Positions 1 through 7,670 of a DNA stretch of 64,000 bases are shown here, piece after piece (position 1 is the first letter of the stretch; the number at the start of each line of letters is the position of its first letter). The notes below the pieces were generated by a model, which worked only from the letters and a program-made list of their open reading frames with translations, was not told the DNA's origin and searched no databases. Where the stretch lies: contig CAISWQ010000102.1 in assembly GCA_903889245.1 (NCBI GenBank), positions 62,001 through 126,000 of the forward strand. The letters are read 5' to 3'. Made by a program: the position numbers and the translations under genes. The stretch is from an uncultured Lentisphaerota bacterium (GTDB taxonomy: Bacteria > Verrucomicrobiota > Kiritimatiellia > CAIQIC01).

Positions 1-262
1 CATCGCGGAGGCCCTTGATCATCGCGTCCACGCGCGCGTCAGTCAGTTGCAGGCGGTCGAGCAGCGCGCTGGAAAGCCCCGCCTTGCGGCCGGCTTCCAG
101 GTCAACGGCGTTCGCCGCCTTCAAGGCGGCGCGTTGTGCGTCGAGTTCGGCGGCCATCGCCTCGAGGATGGAATTTTTCTTGCGGCTGGAGAGCAGCGCC
201 AGCGCGCGCGCGGCGGCGACGGCACGGTCGCCCATCTGGATCATGTCATCGTGCAAGCTCAT
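1..262 (-). CDS. proA: Gamma-glutamyl phosphate reductase, N-terminal part (runs off the window)
   Basis: Only the first 87 codons are in the window, read leftwards from an ATG at 262. The visible protein starts MSLHDDMIQMGDRAVAAARA and continues through a segment (LEAMAAELDAQ, AANAVDLEAGRKAGLSSALLDR) that matches the N-terminal helices of ProA. ProA reduces gamma-glutamyl phosphate to glutamate semialdehyde in proline biosynthesis, using NADPH. The catalytic cysteine lies beyond the window edge, so activity cannot be judged. It lies 73 bp downstream of proB on the same strand, so a proBA operon is likely. The short gap holds an interrupted inverted repeat (CCTAATC ... GATTAGG, about 301-321) of unknown role. 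Confidence 0.85.
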   Translation of the reverse strand, partial: MSLHDDMIQMGDRAVAAARALALLSSRKKNSILEAMAAELDAQRAALKAANAVDLEAGRKAGLSSALLDRLQLTDARVDAMIKGLRD

Positions 263-335
263 GTTCGTTCTTTCAAAATTTCCGGCTCTTGTTCTTAACT
301 CCTAATCTTAATCCGATTAGGATTACGAGTAAGGT

Positions 336-1475
336 TCAAGATTTCAATAAAACCAGTTTGTCACGGTGGACGGCTTCTGCGACACCCTCGGTGCCAAGCA
401 GCGCGACTAGTTCGCCTGTGTGGTGTCCGGCGATCTTGCGCAACTCGGCGCTGCCGTATTCCGCCAAGCCGCGCGCGACGAGTTGGCCATCCAAGGCCTG
501 AATATCCACGACTGCTTCGGCCTTGAATTCGCCGGTGACGGCCTTGATGCCAATGGGCAACAAGCTGCTGCCTTTTTGCGAGAGCGCGCGCAATGCGCCG
601 TCATCAACGGTCAAAACGCCGGCGGGTTTTTGGAAATAGGCGAGCCACCGCTTGAACGCGCCACGGCCGGCTTGCGCCGGCGCGGTCAACAGCGTGCCGA
701 GATCGGCGCCGGAGAGGATGCGCGAGACGATCTGCGGCGCGCGGCCGTTCGCGATGACGACGGGTGCGCCGACTTGCGCGACCATGTCGGCCGAGCGCAA
801 CTTGCTCGCCATACCGCCGGTGGAGAGTTCGCTGCCTTTCCCCTTGGCCAGCGCGAGCGTTTCATCGTTGAGGCCGCTCAAGCAGCGCACGCGCTGCGTG
901 CGGCCATGCGCCGCCGGCGCGCGGAAACCATCCACCGTGGTCAACAGCACCAGCACGTCCGCGGGCACGAGCAGCGCGACGAGCGCGGCGAGCAGGTCGT
1001 TGTCGCCGAACTTGATTTCCTCGACGGCGACAACGTCGTTCTCGTTGATGATCGGAATGATGCCGTGTGCGAGCATTGTGAGCAGCGTATTGCGCGCGTT
1101 GAGGTGGCGCGTGCGATCCTTCAGATCGGCGTGCGTCAGCAACACCTGGCCGATGCGGCAGCGCTCGCGCTCAAAAAGTTTTTCGTAGATTGCCATCAGG
1201 CGCGACTGGCCGACGGCCGCGGCCATCTGCAACTCGGCGATCTCCGTCGGCCGGCGTTTCAGGCCGAGCGCCTGCATGCCGGACCCGATCGCGCCCGACG
1301 AAACGACCATGACATCCACGCCGGCGCGGCGCAACTGGCCGAGGTCGCGCGTCAGTTCGCGCAACCGCCGCAGGTCGGGCCGGCCGTTGCGTTGCACGAG
1401 CACACGGCTGCCGATTTTCACGACCACCTTGCGCGCGGTTTTGAGCGAGGCGCGCTGCTGGAGATTGGCGTTCAT
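336..1475 (-). CDS. proB: Glutamate 5-kinase with C-terminal PUA domain
   Basis: This enzyme phosphorylates glutamate to gamma-glutamyl phosphate, the first step of proline synthesis. The 379-aa product has an amino-acid-kinase fold: VVKIGSR near residue 17, VVSSGAIGSG near 57, NENDVV and FGDND near 145-160, and ELSTGGM near 217. A C-terminal PUA-like region (about 285-379) is typical of full-length bacterial ProB. I chose the ATG at 1475, which begins MNANLQQRASLKTARKVVVK. An in-frame ATG at 1586 would add 37 residues translated from palindromic repeat units, which looks spurious. proA follows on the same strand. In most bacteria proline feedback-inhibits this enzyme; nothing here shows its regulation. 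Confidence 0.95.
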   Translation of the reverse strand: MNANLQQRASLKTARKVVVKIGSRVLVQRNGRPDLRRLRELTRDLGQLRRAGVDVMVVSSGAIGSGMQALGLKRRPTEIAELQMAAAVGQSRLMAIYEKLFERERCRIGQVLLTHADLKDRTRHLNARNTLLTMLAHGIIPIINENDVVAVEEIKFGDNDLLAALVALLVPADVLVLLTTVDGFRAPAAHGRTQRVRCLSGLNDETLALAKGKGSELSTGGMASKLRSADMVAQVGAPVVIANGRAPQIVSRILSGADLGTLLTAPAQAGRGAFKRWLAYFQKPAGVLTVDDGALRALSQKGSSLLPIGIKAVTGEFKAEAVVDIQALDGQLVARGLAEYGSAELRKIAGHHTGELVALLGTEGVAEAVHRDKLVLLKS

Positions 1476-1549
1476 GGCAAAAACGGCGGGAACAGATAGC
1501 AGAACCGCCCCTGCCTGTCGAGCCGGCGTCGGCCGCTGCCGCGCTCCGT

Positions 1550-1626
1550 TTCCAAGCATGGGAACGTGCGAGGCGTGGTTTTCCAAGCCTTGGAAAATAT
1601 CACCGGGGCTTCTTCAAACCTTGGAA
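1550..1626. repeat. Palindromic array, 3 units
   Basis: Units start at 1550 (TTCCAAGCATGGGAA), 1581 (perfect TTCCAAGCCTTGGAA) and 1611 (degenerate). The steps are 31 and 30 bp. The array sits between the divergent proB and mraZ genes. Confidence 0.85.
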
Positions 1627-1710
1627 GAAATGGTCTTCAGGATCGTAGTGGTTTGGGTCGGTGCGAAAGTGGTGGGGCCAAGTGTCAATAAACCGGTAGT
1701 TTCGCACAAG

Positions 1711-1719
1711 TTATCCACA
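1711..1719 (+). promoter_or_regulatory. Perfect DnaA-box sequence (single)
   Basis: TTATCCACA matches the consensus DnaA box exactly and lies about 75 bp upstream of the mraZ promoter. It is single, with no cluster and no dnaA or dnaN nearby, so it is not evidence of an origin. It could allow DnaA to influence the division cluster, or it may be chance. Confidence 0.4.
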
Positions 1720-1791
1720 GGTTTTCAATACGTCGTAATTGCATAACTTCCAATCAGATGAGTCTTGTTGAAAAAAAGTTTCAAAAAGTTG

Positions 1792-1826
1792 TTGACGGGT
1801 TGTGGGGCAAAGTGGGATAAGGTGCC
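1792..1826 (+). promoter_or_regulatory. dcw promoter overlapped by MraZ-type boxes
   Basis: A -35-like TTGACG (1792-1797) and a -10-like GATAAG (1816-1821) are 18 bp apart. Inside and just after the spacer are GTGGG at 1802, GTGGG at 1812 and a weaker GTG at 1822, an exact 10-bp period. MraZ proteins bind runs of TGGG/GTGGG boxes spaced 10 bp apart upstream of their own gene. The layout therefore suggests autoregulation of the division cluster by MraZ bound over its promoter. Confidence 0.65.
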
Positions 1827-1859
1827 GCGAAAGGTCATGCTGTGGGCGACAATGTCACA

Positions 1860-2333
1860 ATGGAGCAGAGCGAAGTCGGGACGGCCAGTTTCATGGGCCG
1901 TTACCTGCACGCACTCGACGGGAAAAAACGCCTGACCATCCCCGCGACGTGGCGGATGCAGGTCGGGACGCCCACGGATTTGGTGGCCGTACCGAGCGCC
2001 TCGAACAATCCTCTGGAGCGCAGTGTCTGGATCTATCCGGTACGCGTATGGAATCAGCGGTTGGCGGGCTTGCGCAAAGTGTCGAGCGCGGATGCCAAGG
2101 TGCGGAACGCCTTGAGCGTGCTGGCCTCGCGCTCGGAGATGTTGACGTGGGACGCCGCGGGACGGCTGCGGGTCAATGACGATCTTTTGAAACATGCGGG
2201 CCTGACCGGCCAAGTGATGCTGGTGGGCGCGTTGGAGCGGTTTGAATTATGGGAGCCTGAACAATGGAAGCAGTTGGAGGAGACCGTGGACTCCACGGTG
2301 ATCATGTCGGCGTTTCAATCTACCGGATTGTGA
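1860..2333 (+). CDS. mraZ: Transcriptional regulator MraZ
   Basis: MraZ is a DNA-binding protein of the AbrB/SpoVT double-loop fold. It usually heads and regulates the dcw (division and cell wall) cluster. The product has the typical two-repeat layout: FMGRYLHALDGKKRLTIPATWR near the start and RSEMLTWDAAGRLRVNDDLL in the second half, at about 157 aa. I chose ATG 1860 because it leaves a leader of about 30 nt after the predicted -10. GTG at 1842 is possible, and ATG at 1893 would match shorter family members. Candidate MraZ boxes lie directly upstream. The stop codon overlaps a GTG that opens the next reading frame. Confidence 0.92.
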   Translation: MEQSEVGTASFMGRYLHALDGKKRLTIPATWRMQVGTPTDLVAVPSASNNPLERSVWIYPVRVWNQRLAGLRKVSSADAKVRNALSVLASRSEMLTWDAAGRLRVNDDLLKHAGLTGQVMLVGALERFELWEPEQWKQLEETVDSTVIMSAFQSTGL

Positions 2334-2740
2334 CGCTGCTGGGCGAGCGCCTGCTGGGCGCGCGAGCGGCCTCCGCCGCCGCCGCGCCGGCGCGGTGGTT
2401 TGACCAGCGACACAAGCGTTCTTTTTGGAATGAGATTGCCGTCGGGCCGGGCGGGCGCGGTTTGTTTGAGGACAGTCCGGTCCAGAAACAGCAGACGCAC
2501 AGCCAGGGCCAGATAGCGCAGGAGGAAAAACCTATGCACAAGGTCAGCGGCATCGGGAAGTTTCTCGAACTCGGCGGCGTGGTGCAGGGCAGTGCGCGCG
2601 GTCCGCGGTGGTTTGCCTTGCCGGGCTCCTGGCGCGCCCCGCGCATTCAGATCATGCGTAAACATGATCCCATGCAATCCGCGGTGGTGGATGAGCGGCG
2701 CACGGCACGGATGCTGACGCCAGCAGATGGCAGGTGGTGA
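2330..2740 (+). CDS. Hypothetical protein between mraZ and rsmH
   Basis: I do not recognise this product. The frame opens with a GTG at 2330 that overlaps the mraZ stop (GTGA). It closes with a TGA one base before the next gene's ATG, so the spacing looks operonic on both sides. It would encode about 136 residues, mostly basic and low in complexity, with no clear domain. Inside it, a perfect AGGAGG at 2520-2525 precedes an in-frame ATG at 2534 by 8 nt. The real gene may therefore be a 68-residue protein starting MHKVSGIGKFLELGG. An overlapping minus-strand frame is also open, so coding status is uncertain. Confidence 0.45.
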   Translation: MTLLGERLLGARAASAAAAPARWFDQRHKRSFWNEIAVGPGGRGLFEDSPVQKQQTHSQGQIAQEEKPMHKVSGIGKFLELGGVVQGSARGPRWFALPGSWRAPRIQIMRKHDPMQSAVVDERRTARMLTPADGRW

Positions 2741-2741
2741 C

Positions 2742-2951
2742 ATGGTCGCGCCTCATACCATTCTGCGTTCGTGCTGCGTCTGCCAGCGGGTGGAACAGAA
2801 CGCACGCTGGGTACGTCTCCCGGCCCAGGCAAAGGCCGGCCTGCTGCTGACGCATACCTACTGCCCGGAATGTTTCCATCGCGCCTTGGCAGACCTGCAT
2901 CCGCCGGTAACGCAACCGCGGCCGGCAGCCTTCGTACTGGCTTGCGGGTGA
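2742..2951 (+). CDS. Small zinc-ribbon protein
   Basis: A 69-residue protein with CCVCQRV near the start and THTYCPECF about 30 residues later gives two CxxC knuckles expected to bind one zinc. The CxxC ... H-x-x-CPEC pattern resembles the cysteine tail seen on some signalling proteins of environmental bacteria; that link is from memory. The start at ATG 2742 is favoured over ATG 2727 because AGGTGG ends 4 nt before it. It sits 7 bp upstream of rsmH inside the dcw cluster, where I know of no standard gene. Function is unknown. Confidence 0.65.
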   Translation: MVAPHTILRSCCVCQRVEQNARWVRLPAQAKAGLLLTHTYCPECFHRALADLHPPVTQPRPAAFVLACG

Positions 2952-2958
2952 GCTGCCC

Positions 2959-3894
2959 ATGCACGTACCGGTGATGCTGGGCGAGGCGCTGGAGGCGCTG
3001 CGGATACGGGTGGATGGCAGCTATCTTGATGGAACGGCCGGCGGCGGCGGTCATGCGGCAGCAATAGCAGAGCGGTTGGGACCAGCAGGACGGCTGCTGG
3101 CGCTGGATCGGGACGAAGCAGCAGTCAATCGGGTTCGTGAGCGGCTGGACAGGTGGGCAACACAAGTGCAAGTGGAACAGGCCAATTACTCCGAGATGGA
3201 AGCCCTCGCCCTCCGGCTTGGGTTCGCCCAGTTCGATGGCGTGTTGCTTGACCTGGGCATTTCTTCCTTTCAACTGGAACCGAAACGAGGGTTCAGCTTC
3301 ATGAGCGAGGCCCCCCTGGATATGCGGATGGACCGGACCCAGGCCCTGACGGCGGCAGACTTGGTGCAGCAACTGGAGGAGGCCGCGCTGGCCGACTTGT
3401 TCTGGCGCTATGGTGAGGAACCGGCCTCGCGCCGTATCGCCCGCGCCATCGTGGCCGAGCGTACCCGTGCGCCGATCACGACCACGGGACAGCTGGCCGC
3501 CACAGTGGAGCGCGCGGTGGGCGGGCGCCACGGCAAGTTGCATCCGGCGACGCGCGTCTTCATGGCGCTGCGGCTCGCGGTCAACCAGGAGTTGGAGCAC
3601 CTGCAGGCAGGTTTGGATGCTGCGTTGCGCTTGCTCGCCCCGGCGGGCCGGCTGGTGGTCATCTCGTTCCACAGCCTCGAAGACCGGATCGTCAAGCATA
3701 CGCTGCAGGCCCACGCCGGCCGCTGGGAGAACCTGCCGGCGGGCGGGCGGCGCTGGGTGGGGACACAACCGACCGTCCAGTTGGTGACGCGCCGGCCGCT
3801 GACGCCGACCGCGGAGGAATGTGAACGGAACCCGCGGGCGCGCTCGGCCAAGTTACGCGCGGCGGAAGGCGTGCATACACAGACAGCCTCATGA
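2959..3894 (+). CDS. rsmH: 16S rRNA (cytosine(1402)-N4)-methyltransferase
   Basis: RsmH (MraW) methylates N4 of cytosine 1402 in 16S rRNA, using S-adenosylmethionine. The 311-aa product starts HVPVMLGEALEAL, then carries the SAM-binding DGTAGGGGH (about residues 24-32), LLALDRD, DGVLLDLGISSFQL and the late signature VVISFHSLEDRIVK. It is full length for the family. The cluster position after mraZ is conserved in bacteria. The stop overlaps the next start as ATGA, so translation with the ftsL-like gene is probably coupled. Confidence 0.97.
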   Translation: MHVPVMLGEALEALRIRVDGSYLDGTAGGGGHAAAIAERLGPAGRLLALDRDEAAVNRVRERLDRWATQVQVEQANYSEMEALALRLGFAQFDGVLLDLGISSFQLEPKRGFSFMSEAPLDMRMDRTQALTAADLVQQLEEAALADLFWRYGEEPASRRIARAIVAERTRAPITTTGQLAATVERAVGGRHGKLHPATRVFMALRLAVNQELEHLQAGLDAALRLLAPAGRLVVISFHSLEDRIVKHTLQAHAGRWENLPAGGRRWVGTQPTVQLVTRRPLTPTAEECERNPRARSAKLRAAEGVHTQTAS

Positions 3895-4277
3895 AGATTC
3901 GCAGAAACCGTAAGAAATTCAGCCGTGAAGCCGCGGGGCAGGCGCCCTTCTTTCTGGCGCTGGGACTCGCGGCCGTGGCCGCCTTCGCCTATCTCTGGCT
4001 CAACCAGCGCTGCGAGGCGCTGGGCCGCCGCCTGTCACAGCTTGACGCACAGAAAGCCGAGCTGCAGCGGCAGATCAAACAGGAGCGCTCACGCTGGGAG
4101 AGCGCGAAATCGCTCGACCAGGTCGAGAAACTGCTCCTGCGCCATCATCTGACCATGGCCTGGCCCGACGAACGCAACATCATCCGGATCCGGCGGGTGG
4201 CCGACGAGCCGTCCGCCGCGGAGCCCGCGGCGTCGCGCCGGCAGTACGCGCGCGCCGGCGGCGTCGCCCATGACTGA
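3891..4277 (+). CDS. ftsL: FtsL-like cell division protein
   Basis: A short bitopic membrane protein of 128 aa with a basic cytoplasmic start (MKIRRNRKKFS), one membrane span at about residues 19-37 (FFLALGLAAVAAFAYLWL) and then a coiled-coil-like segment (LGRRLSQLDAQKAELQRQIKQE). The layout and the position between rsmH and the class B PBP gene fit FtsL, which works with FtsB and FtsQ at the divisome. FtsL is poorly conserved in sequence, so the name rests on topology and context. It overlaps the previous gene by 4 bp and the next by 8 bp. Confidence 0.8.
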   Translation: MKIRRNRKKFSREAAGQAPFFLALGLAAVAAFAYLWLNQRCEALGRRLSQLDAQKAELQRQIKQERSRWESAKSLDQVEKLLLRHHLTMAWPDERNIIRIRRVADEPSAAEPAASRRQYARAGGVAHD

Positions 4278-6006
4278 ACGCACGACAACCTGGCGGATGA
4301 TCCTGGTCTTGATCGCCGTACTCGGGGTCTGGACGGGCCTGTGCGGGCGGCTGGTCTATCTCCACCTCTTCCCCTCGCAGAAACTGGTTGAGGACAGTCA
4401 AGGGGGCCACATCCTCAAGCGCGAACTGCCGGTGGCCCGCGGCCGCATTTTCGACACCCATGGCCATCTGCTGGCGCTGGACCTGCCGATGAAGAACGTG
4501 ATTGCCGACCCCACCCTGACCACCAACGACCAGCAGAAATACGACGTGGCGCTCAAGCTCGCGCAAACACTGAATCTCGACCCGGCGTTGATCCTGCCGC
4601 GGCTGGAGACGCCGCGGAGCCGCTACAAGGTGATCCAGAAGTTTGTCAGCGTTGAGATCACCACTAATCTGGCGGCCCAGAAATTGCCCGGCGTTTTCTT
4701 TGAGGATGCCAGCGCGCGCCGTTATCCCCACGGAACCTTCGCCTGTCAGGTGCTCGGCTTCGCCAACCTGGAGGGGGTCGGCAGCGCGGGCGTCGAACAA
4801 CGCTTCCACGATCTGCTCAAAGGGCGGCCCGGCCTGCGCATCGGCGAACAGGACGGCAAACACCGCGAAATCTATGACCGGCGCGGCACGGAGATCGAGC
4901 CGCAGGATGGCGCCGATGTCCACCTGACGCTGGATATGCATGTGCAGCACCTGGTGGAACGCGCCTTGGATGAAGCCATGCGGGTGCATCAGGCCAAACG
5001 CGCCTGGTGCCTCGTCGAGCGCGTCCGCACCGGCGAGATCCTCGCGATGGCCGCGCGCCCCAACTTCGATCCGAACGACTACCGCAACGCCGACACCAAC
5101 GCGATCAAGAACCTCGCCATCAGCCACGTCTATGAACCCGGCTCGACCTTCAAGCTCGCCACGGTCGCCGCCGCGCTCGACGCCGGCACCGTGACCGCCG
5201 ACCAGATTTTCGATTGCGAGAGCGGCAAGTGGCTGTTCCGCGGCCGGCTCTTGCACGACTACCATCCCGCCGGCCGCCTGACCGTCGCCGACATCATCAA
5301 GAAATCGAGCAACATCGGCGCGGCCAAGATCGCGCTGACGCTCGGCGAGGAACGGCTGGACCAGTATCTGCGCGCGTTCGGCTTCGGCCGCCGCCTCGGC
5401 CTGGATCTCCCCGGCGAGGAGGGCGGCATTCTTTATCCGCACCGCCAGTGGACCGCGCTCTCCATCTCCCGCATCCCGATGGGCCACGAGGTCGCCGTCA
5501 CCGCCCTGCAACTGCTCAACGCCCTCTGCTGCGTGGCCAACGACGGCCATCTGATGCGCCCCTATGTGGTGGCGCGCATCGAGGACGCCAAGGGTCTCGT
5601 GCTGCGCCGCGGCGCGCCGGTCGAGCTCGGCCAGCCCATCCGCGAGGACACCGCACGCCTGATGCGCAAGCTGCTCATCCGCGCCACCGAGCCTGGCGGC
5701 ACTTCCACCAAGGCCTGCGTCGCCGGTTACACGGTCGGCGGCAAGACCGGCACCGCCGTCAAGTTCGTCAACGGCCAGTACGACTCGCGCTATAACGTCG
5801 CCTCGTTCTGCGGCTTCTTACCCGCCGAAAAGCCGGAGATCGGCCTCATGGTCGTCGTGGATGAGCCGCAGCCGCTGCATACCGGCGGCCTCGTGGCCGC
5901 GCCCATCTTCAGCCAGATCGCGTCCAACGCCGTGCGTTGCCTGCAAATCCCCGCCTCCGCCACGCTCCTCGCCGGCGCGGCGGAAACCACCGGAGGCCCA
6001 CTATGA
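4270..6006 (+). CDS. ftsI: Division-specific class B penicillin-binding protein (FtsI/PBP3)
   Basis: This transpeptidase cross-links septal peptidoglycan. The 578-aa product has one N-terminal membrane span (residues about 10-32), a PBP dimerisation region with VARGRIFDTHGHLLA, and a transpeptidase domain. The three catalytic motifs are intact: STFK (S292), SSN (346-348) and KTG (492-494). There is no C-terminal PASTA domain. It overlaps ftsL upstream and murE downstream (ATGA at 6003), so the set is likely translated as a unit. Its natural partner FtsW is encoded at the end of the same cluster, behind a terminator. Confidence 0.96.
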   Translation: MTERTTTWRMILVLIAVLGVWTGLCGRLVYLHLFPSQKLVEDSQGGHILKRELPVARGRIFDTHGHLLALDLPMKNVIADPTLTTNDQQKYDVALKLAQTLNLDPALILPRLETPRSRYKVIQKFVSVEITTNLAAQKLPGVFFEDASARRYPHGTFACQVLGFANLEGVGSAGVEQRFHDLLKGRPGLRIGEQDGKHREIYDRRGTEIEPQDGADVHLTLDMHVQHLVERALDEAMRVHQAKRAWCLVERVRTGEILAMAARPNFDPNDYRNADTNAIKNLAISHVYEPGSTFKLATVAAALDAGTVTADQIFDCESGKWLFRGRLLHDYHPAGRLTVADIIKKSSNIGAAKIALTLGEERLDQYLRAFGFGRRLGLDLPGEEGGILYPHRQWTALSISRIPMGHEVAVTALQLLNALCCVANDGHLMRPYVVARIEDAKGLVLRRGAPVELGQPIREDTARLMRKLLIRATEPGGTSTKACVAGYTVGGKTGTAVKFVNGQYDSRYNVASFCGFLPAEKPEIGLMVVVDEPQPLHTGGLVAAPIFSQIASNAVRCLQIPASATLLAGAAETTGGPL

Positions 6007-7499
6007 TCCTCGGACAACTGTGCGCCGAAACGCTCAAGCTCGAATACATCAGCCGCATCATCCAGCCGCTGACCATTTCCGGTCCGCAGAACCTCGACAT
6101 CCGCGGCCTCGCCTATGACTCGCGCGCCGTCCAGCCCGGTTTCCTCTTCGTCGCCCTCCGCGGCCTGCACCAGAACGGCGCGCAGTATGTGGATGAAGCC
6201 CTCCGCCGCGGCGCCGTCGCCATCGTCACCGAGGGCAACGGCTGGACCCGCCGCGACATCGCCCACATCCGCGTCGAGGACGCCCGCCGCGCCATGGCCG
6301 AGATCGCCTGCGCGTTTTATAACCACCCCGCCCGCCACCTCCAGCTCATCGGCATCACCGGCACCAACGGCAAATCCACCATCAGCTTCATGTGCCGCGA
6401 TATGCTCAAGGCCGACGGCCGCGCGCCCGGCCTGCTCGGCACCATCCGCTACGAAATCGGCGAGCGCCAGATTCCCGCCAGCCGCACCACCCCCGAAGCC
6501 CCCGACATCCAGCGCATGCTCGACGAAATGGTCCGCACCGGCTGCCGCAGCGCGGTCATGGAAGTCAGCTCCCACGGCCTCGACCAAAAGCGCACGTGGG
6601 GCATGGACTTCGATGTCGGCGTCTTCACCAACCTCACGCAGGATCATCTCGACTATCACAAGACGATGGACGCCTACTTCGCCGCCAAGACCCTGCTCTT
6701 CCGCGCGCTCGGCCAGGCCGACAAAAAAGCGACCGCCTGCCTCAACCTCGACGACCCGTGGGGCCAGCAGCTCGCCTACACCGGCGGCCTCACCGCCCAC
6801 GTCCTCGGCTTCGGCACGCACCCCGGCGCCACCATCCGCGCCGACGACATCGCCGTCGGCGGCCACGGCTGCGACTTCCAGCTCACCTCGCCTTGGGGCA
6901 ACGCGCCCGTCCACTTGAGCCTGCTCGGCCGCCACAATGTTTCCAACGCGCTCGCCGCGCTCGCCGCGTGCGGCGCGCTCGGCGTCCCGCTCAAGACCAT
7001 GGTCGGCGTCCTCGCCGCCATGCCCCCCGTCCCCGGCCGCCTCGAACCCGTCGCCAACACTCGCGGCCTGACCATCTTTGTGGACTACGCCCACACCGAT
7101 GACGCCCTCGGCAACGTCCTGCGCACCCTGCGCGAACTCACCCGCGGCCAGCTCATCACCGTCTTCGGCTGCGGCGGCAACCGCGACCAGACCAAGCGCC
7201 CCAAAATGGGCGCCATCGTCGCGCGCCTCGCCGACTACGCCCTCATCACCAGCGACAACCCGCGCACCGAGGACCCCGCCGAGATCATCGCGCAGATCGC
7301 CGCCGGCTTCGGCGCCCATAAAAACTTCGAGACCGAGGTTGACCGTGAGAAGGCCATCGGCAAGGCCCTCGCCCGCGCCCGCCCCGGCGATGTCGTGCTG
7401 ATTGCCGGCAAAGGCCACGAGAACTACCAGGAATTTGCCCACACCATCGTCCCCTTCGACGACCGCGACTGCGTCGCCCGCCTCCTGAAAAAAACCTGA
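6003..7499 (+). CDS. murE: UDP-MurNAc-tripeptide ligase, meso-diaminopimelate-adding
   Basis: MurE adds the third residue of the peptidoglycan stem peptide in the cytoplasm. The 498-aa product contains the ATP-binding GTNGKST (residues 120-126), the Mur-family DYAHTDDAL (361-369) and DNPR at 418-421. DNPR is the established signature for meso-diaminopimelate rather than lysine, so the wall is predicted to be A1-gamma, Gram-negative type. I took the ATG at 6003, which overlaps the ftsI stop. An earlier in-frame ATG (5937) would extend into ftsI and is not needed. A five-unit palindromic array begins at the last base of the stop codon. Confidence 0.96.
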   Translation: MILGQLCAETLKLEYISRIIQPLTISGPQNLDIRGLAYDSRAVQPGFLFVALRGLHQNGAQYVDEALRRGAVAIVTEGNGWTRRDIAHIRVEDARRAMAEIACAFYNHPARHLQLIGITGTNGKSTISFMCRDMLKADGRAPGLLGTIRYEIGERQIPASRTTPEAPDIQRMLDEMVRTGCRSAVMEVSSHGLDQKRTWGMDFDVGVFTNLTQDHLDYHKTMDAYFAAKTLLFRALGQADKKATACLNLDDPWGQQLAYTGGLTAHVLGFGTHPGATIRADDIAVGGHGCDFQLTSPWGNAPVHLSLLGRHNVSNALAALAACGALGVPLKTMVGVLAAMPPVPGRLEPVANTRGLTIFVDYAHTDDALGNVLRTLRELTRGQLITVFGCGGNRDQTKRPKMGAIVARLADYALITSDNPRTEDPAEIIAQIAAGFGAHKNFETEVDREKAIGKALARARPGDVVLIAGKGHENYQEFAHTIVPFDDRDCVARLLKKT

Positions 7500-7639
7500 T
7501 TCCAAACCTTGGAAATTTTTCCGAAATATTTTCCAAGCCTTGGGAAAAATCCGGCGAAAAGTTCCAAGCCCTGGATAAATATTTGTGAAATCTTCCAATA
7601 CTCGGAGAAATCAGTGGTTCCTGCTTCCAATCCTTGGAA
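7500..7639. repeat. Palindromic array, 5 units
   Basis: Units start at 7500, 7531, 7562, 7593 and 7625. The steps are 31, 31, 31 and 32 bp. The first and last are near-perfect TTCCAARCCTTGGAA or a close variant; the fourth is degraded. The array fills most of the murE-murF gap, so it is probably transcribed within the dcw operon. Confidence 0.9.
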
Positions 7640-7670
7640 AAGTGATTAGTCTCCGCCCATCAATTTGAAT

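Noticed and set aside
1711-1719. Replication origin at the DnaA box
   Set aside because: A single box with no cluster, no AT-rich unwinding region of note and no dnaA, dnaN or gidA nearby.
7500-7639. Palindromic arrays as CRISPR loci
   Set aside because: The repeat is only 15 bp, spacers are about 16 bp and share an A-rich / CG / T-rich pattern, arrays are scattered with 2-7 units, and no cas genes are present.
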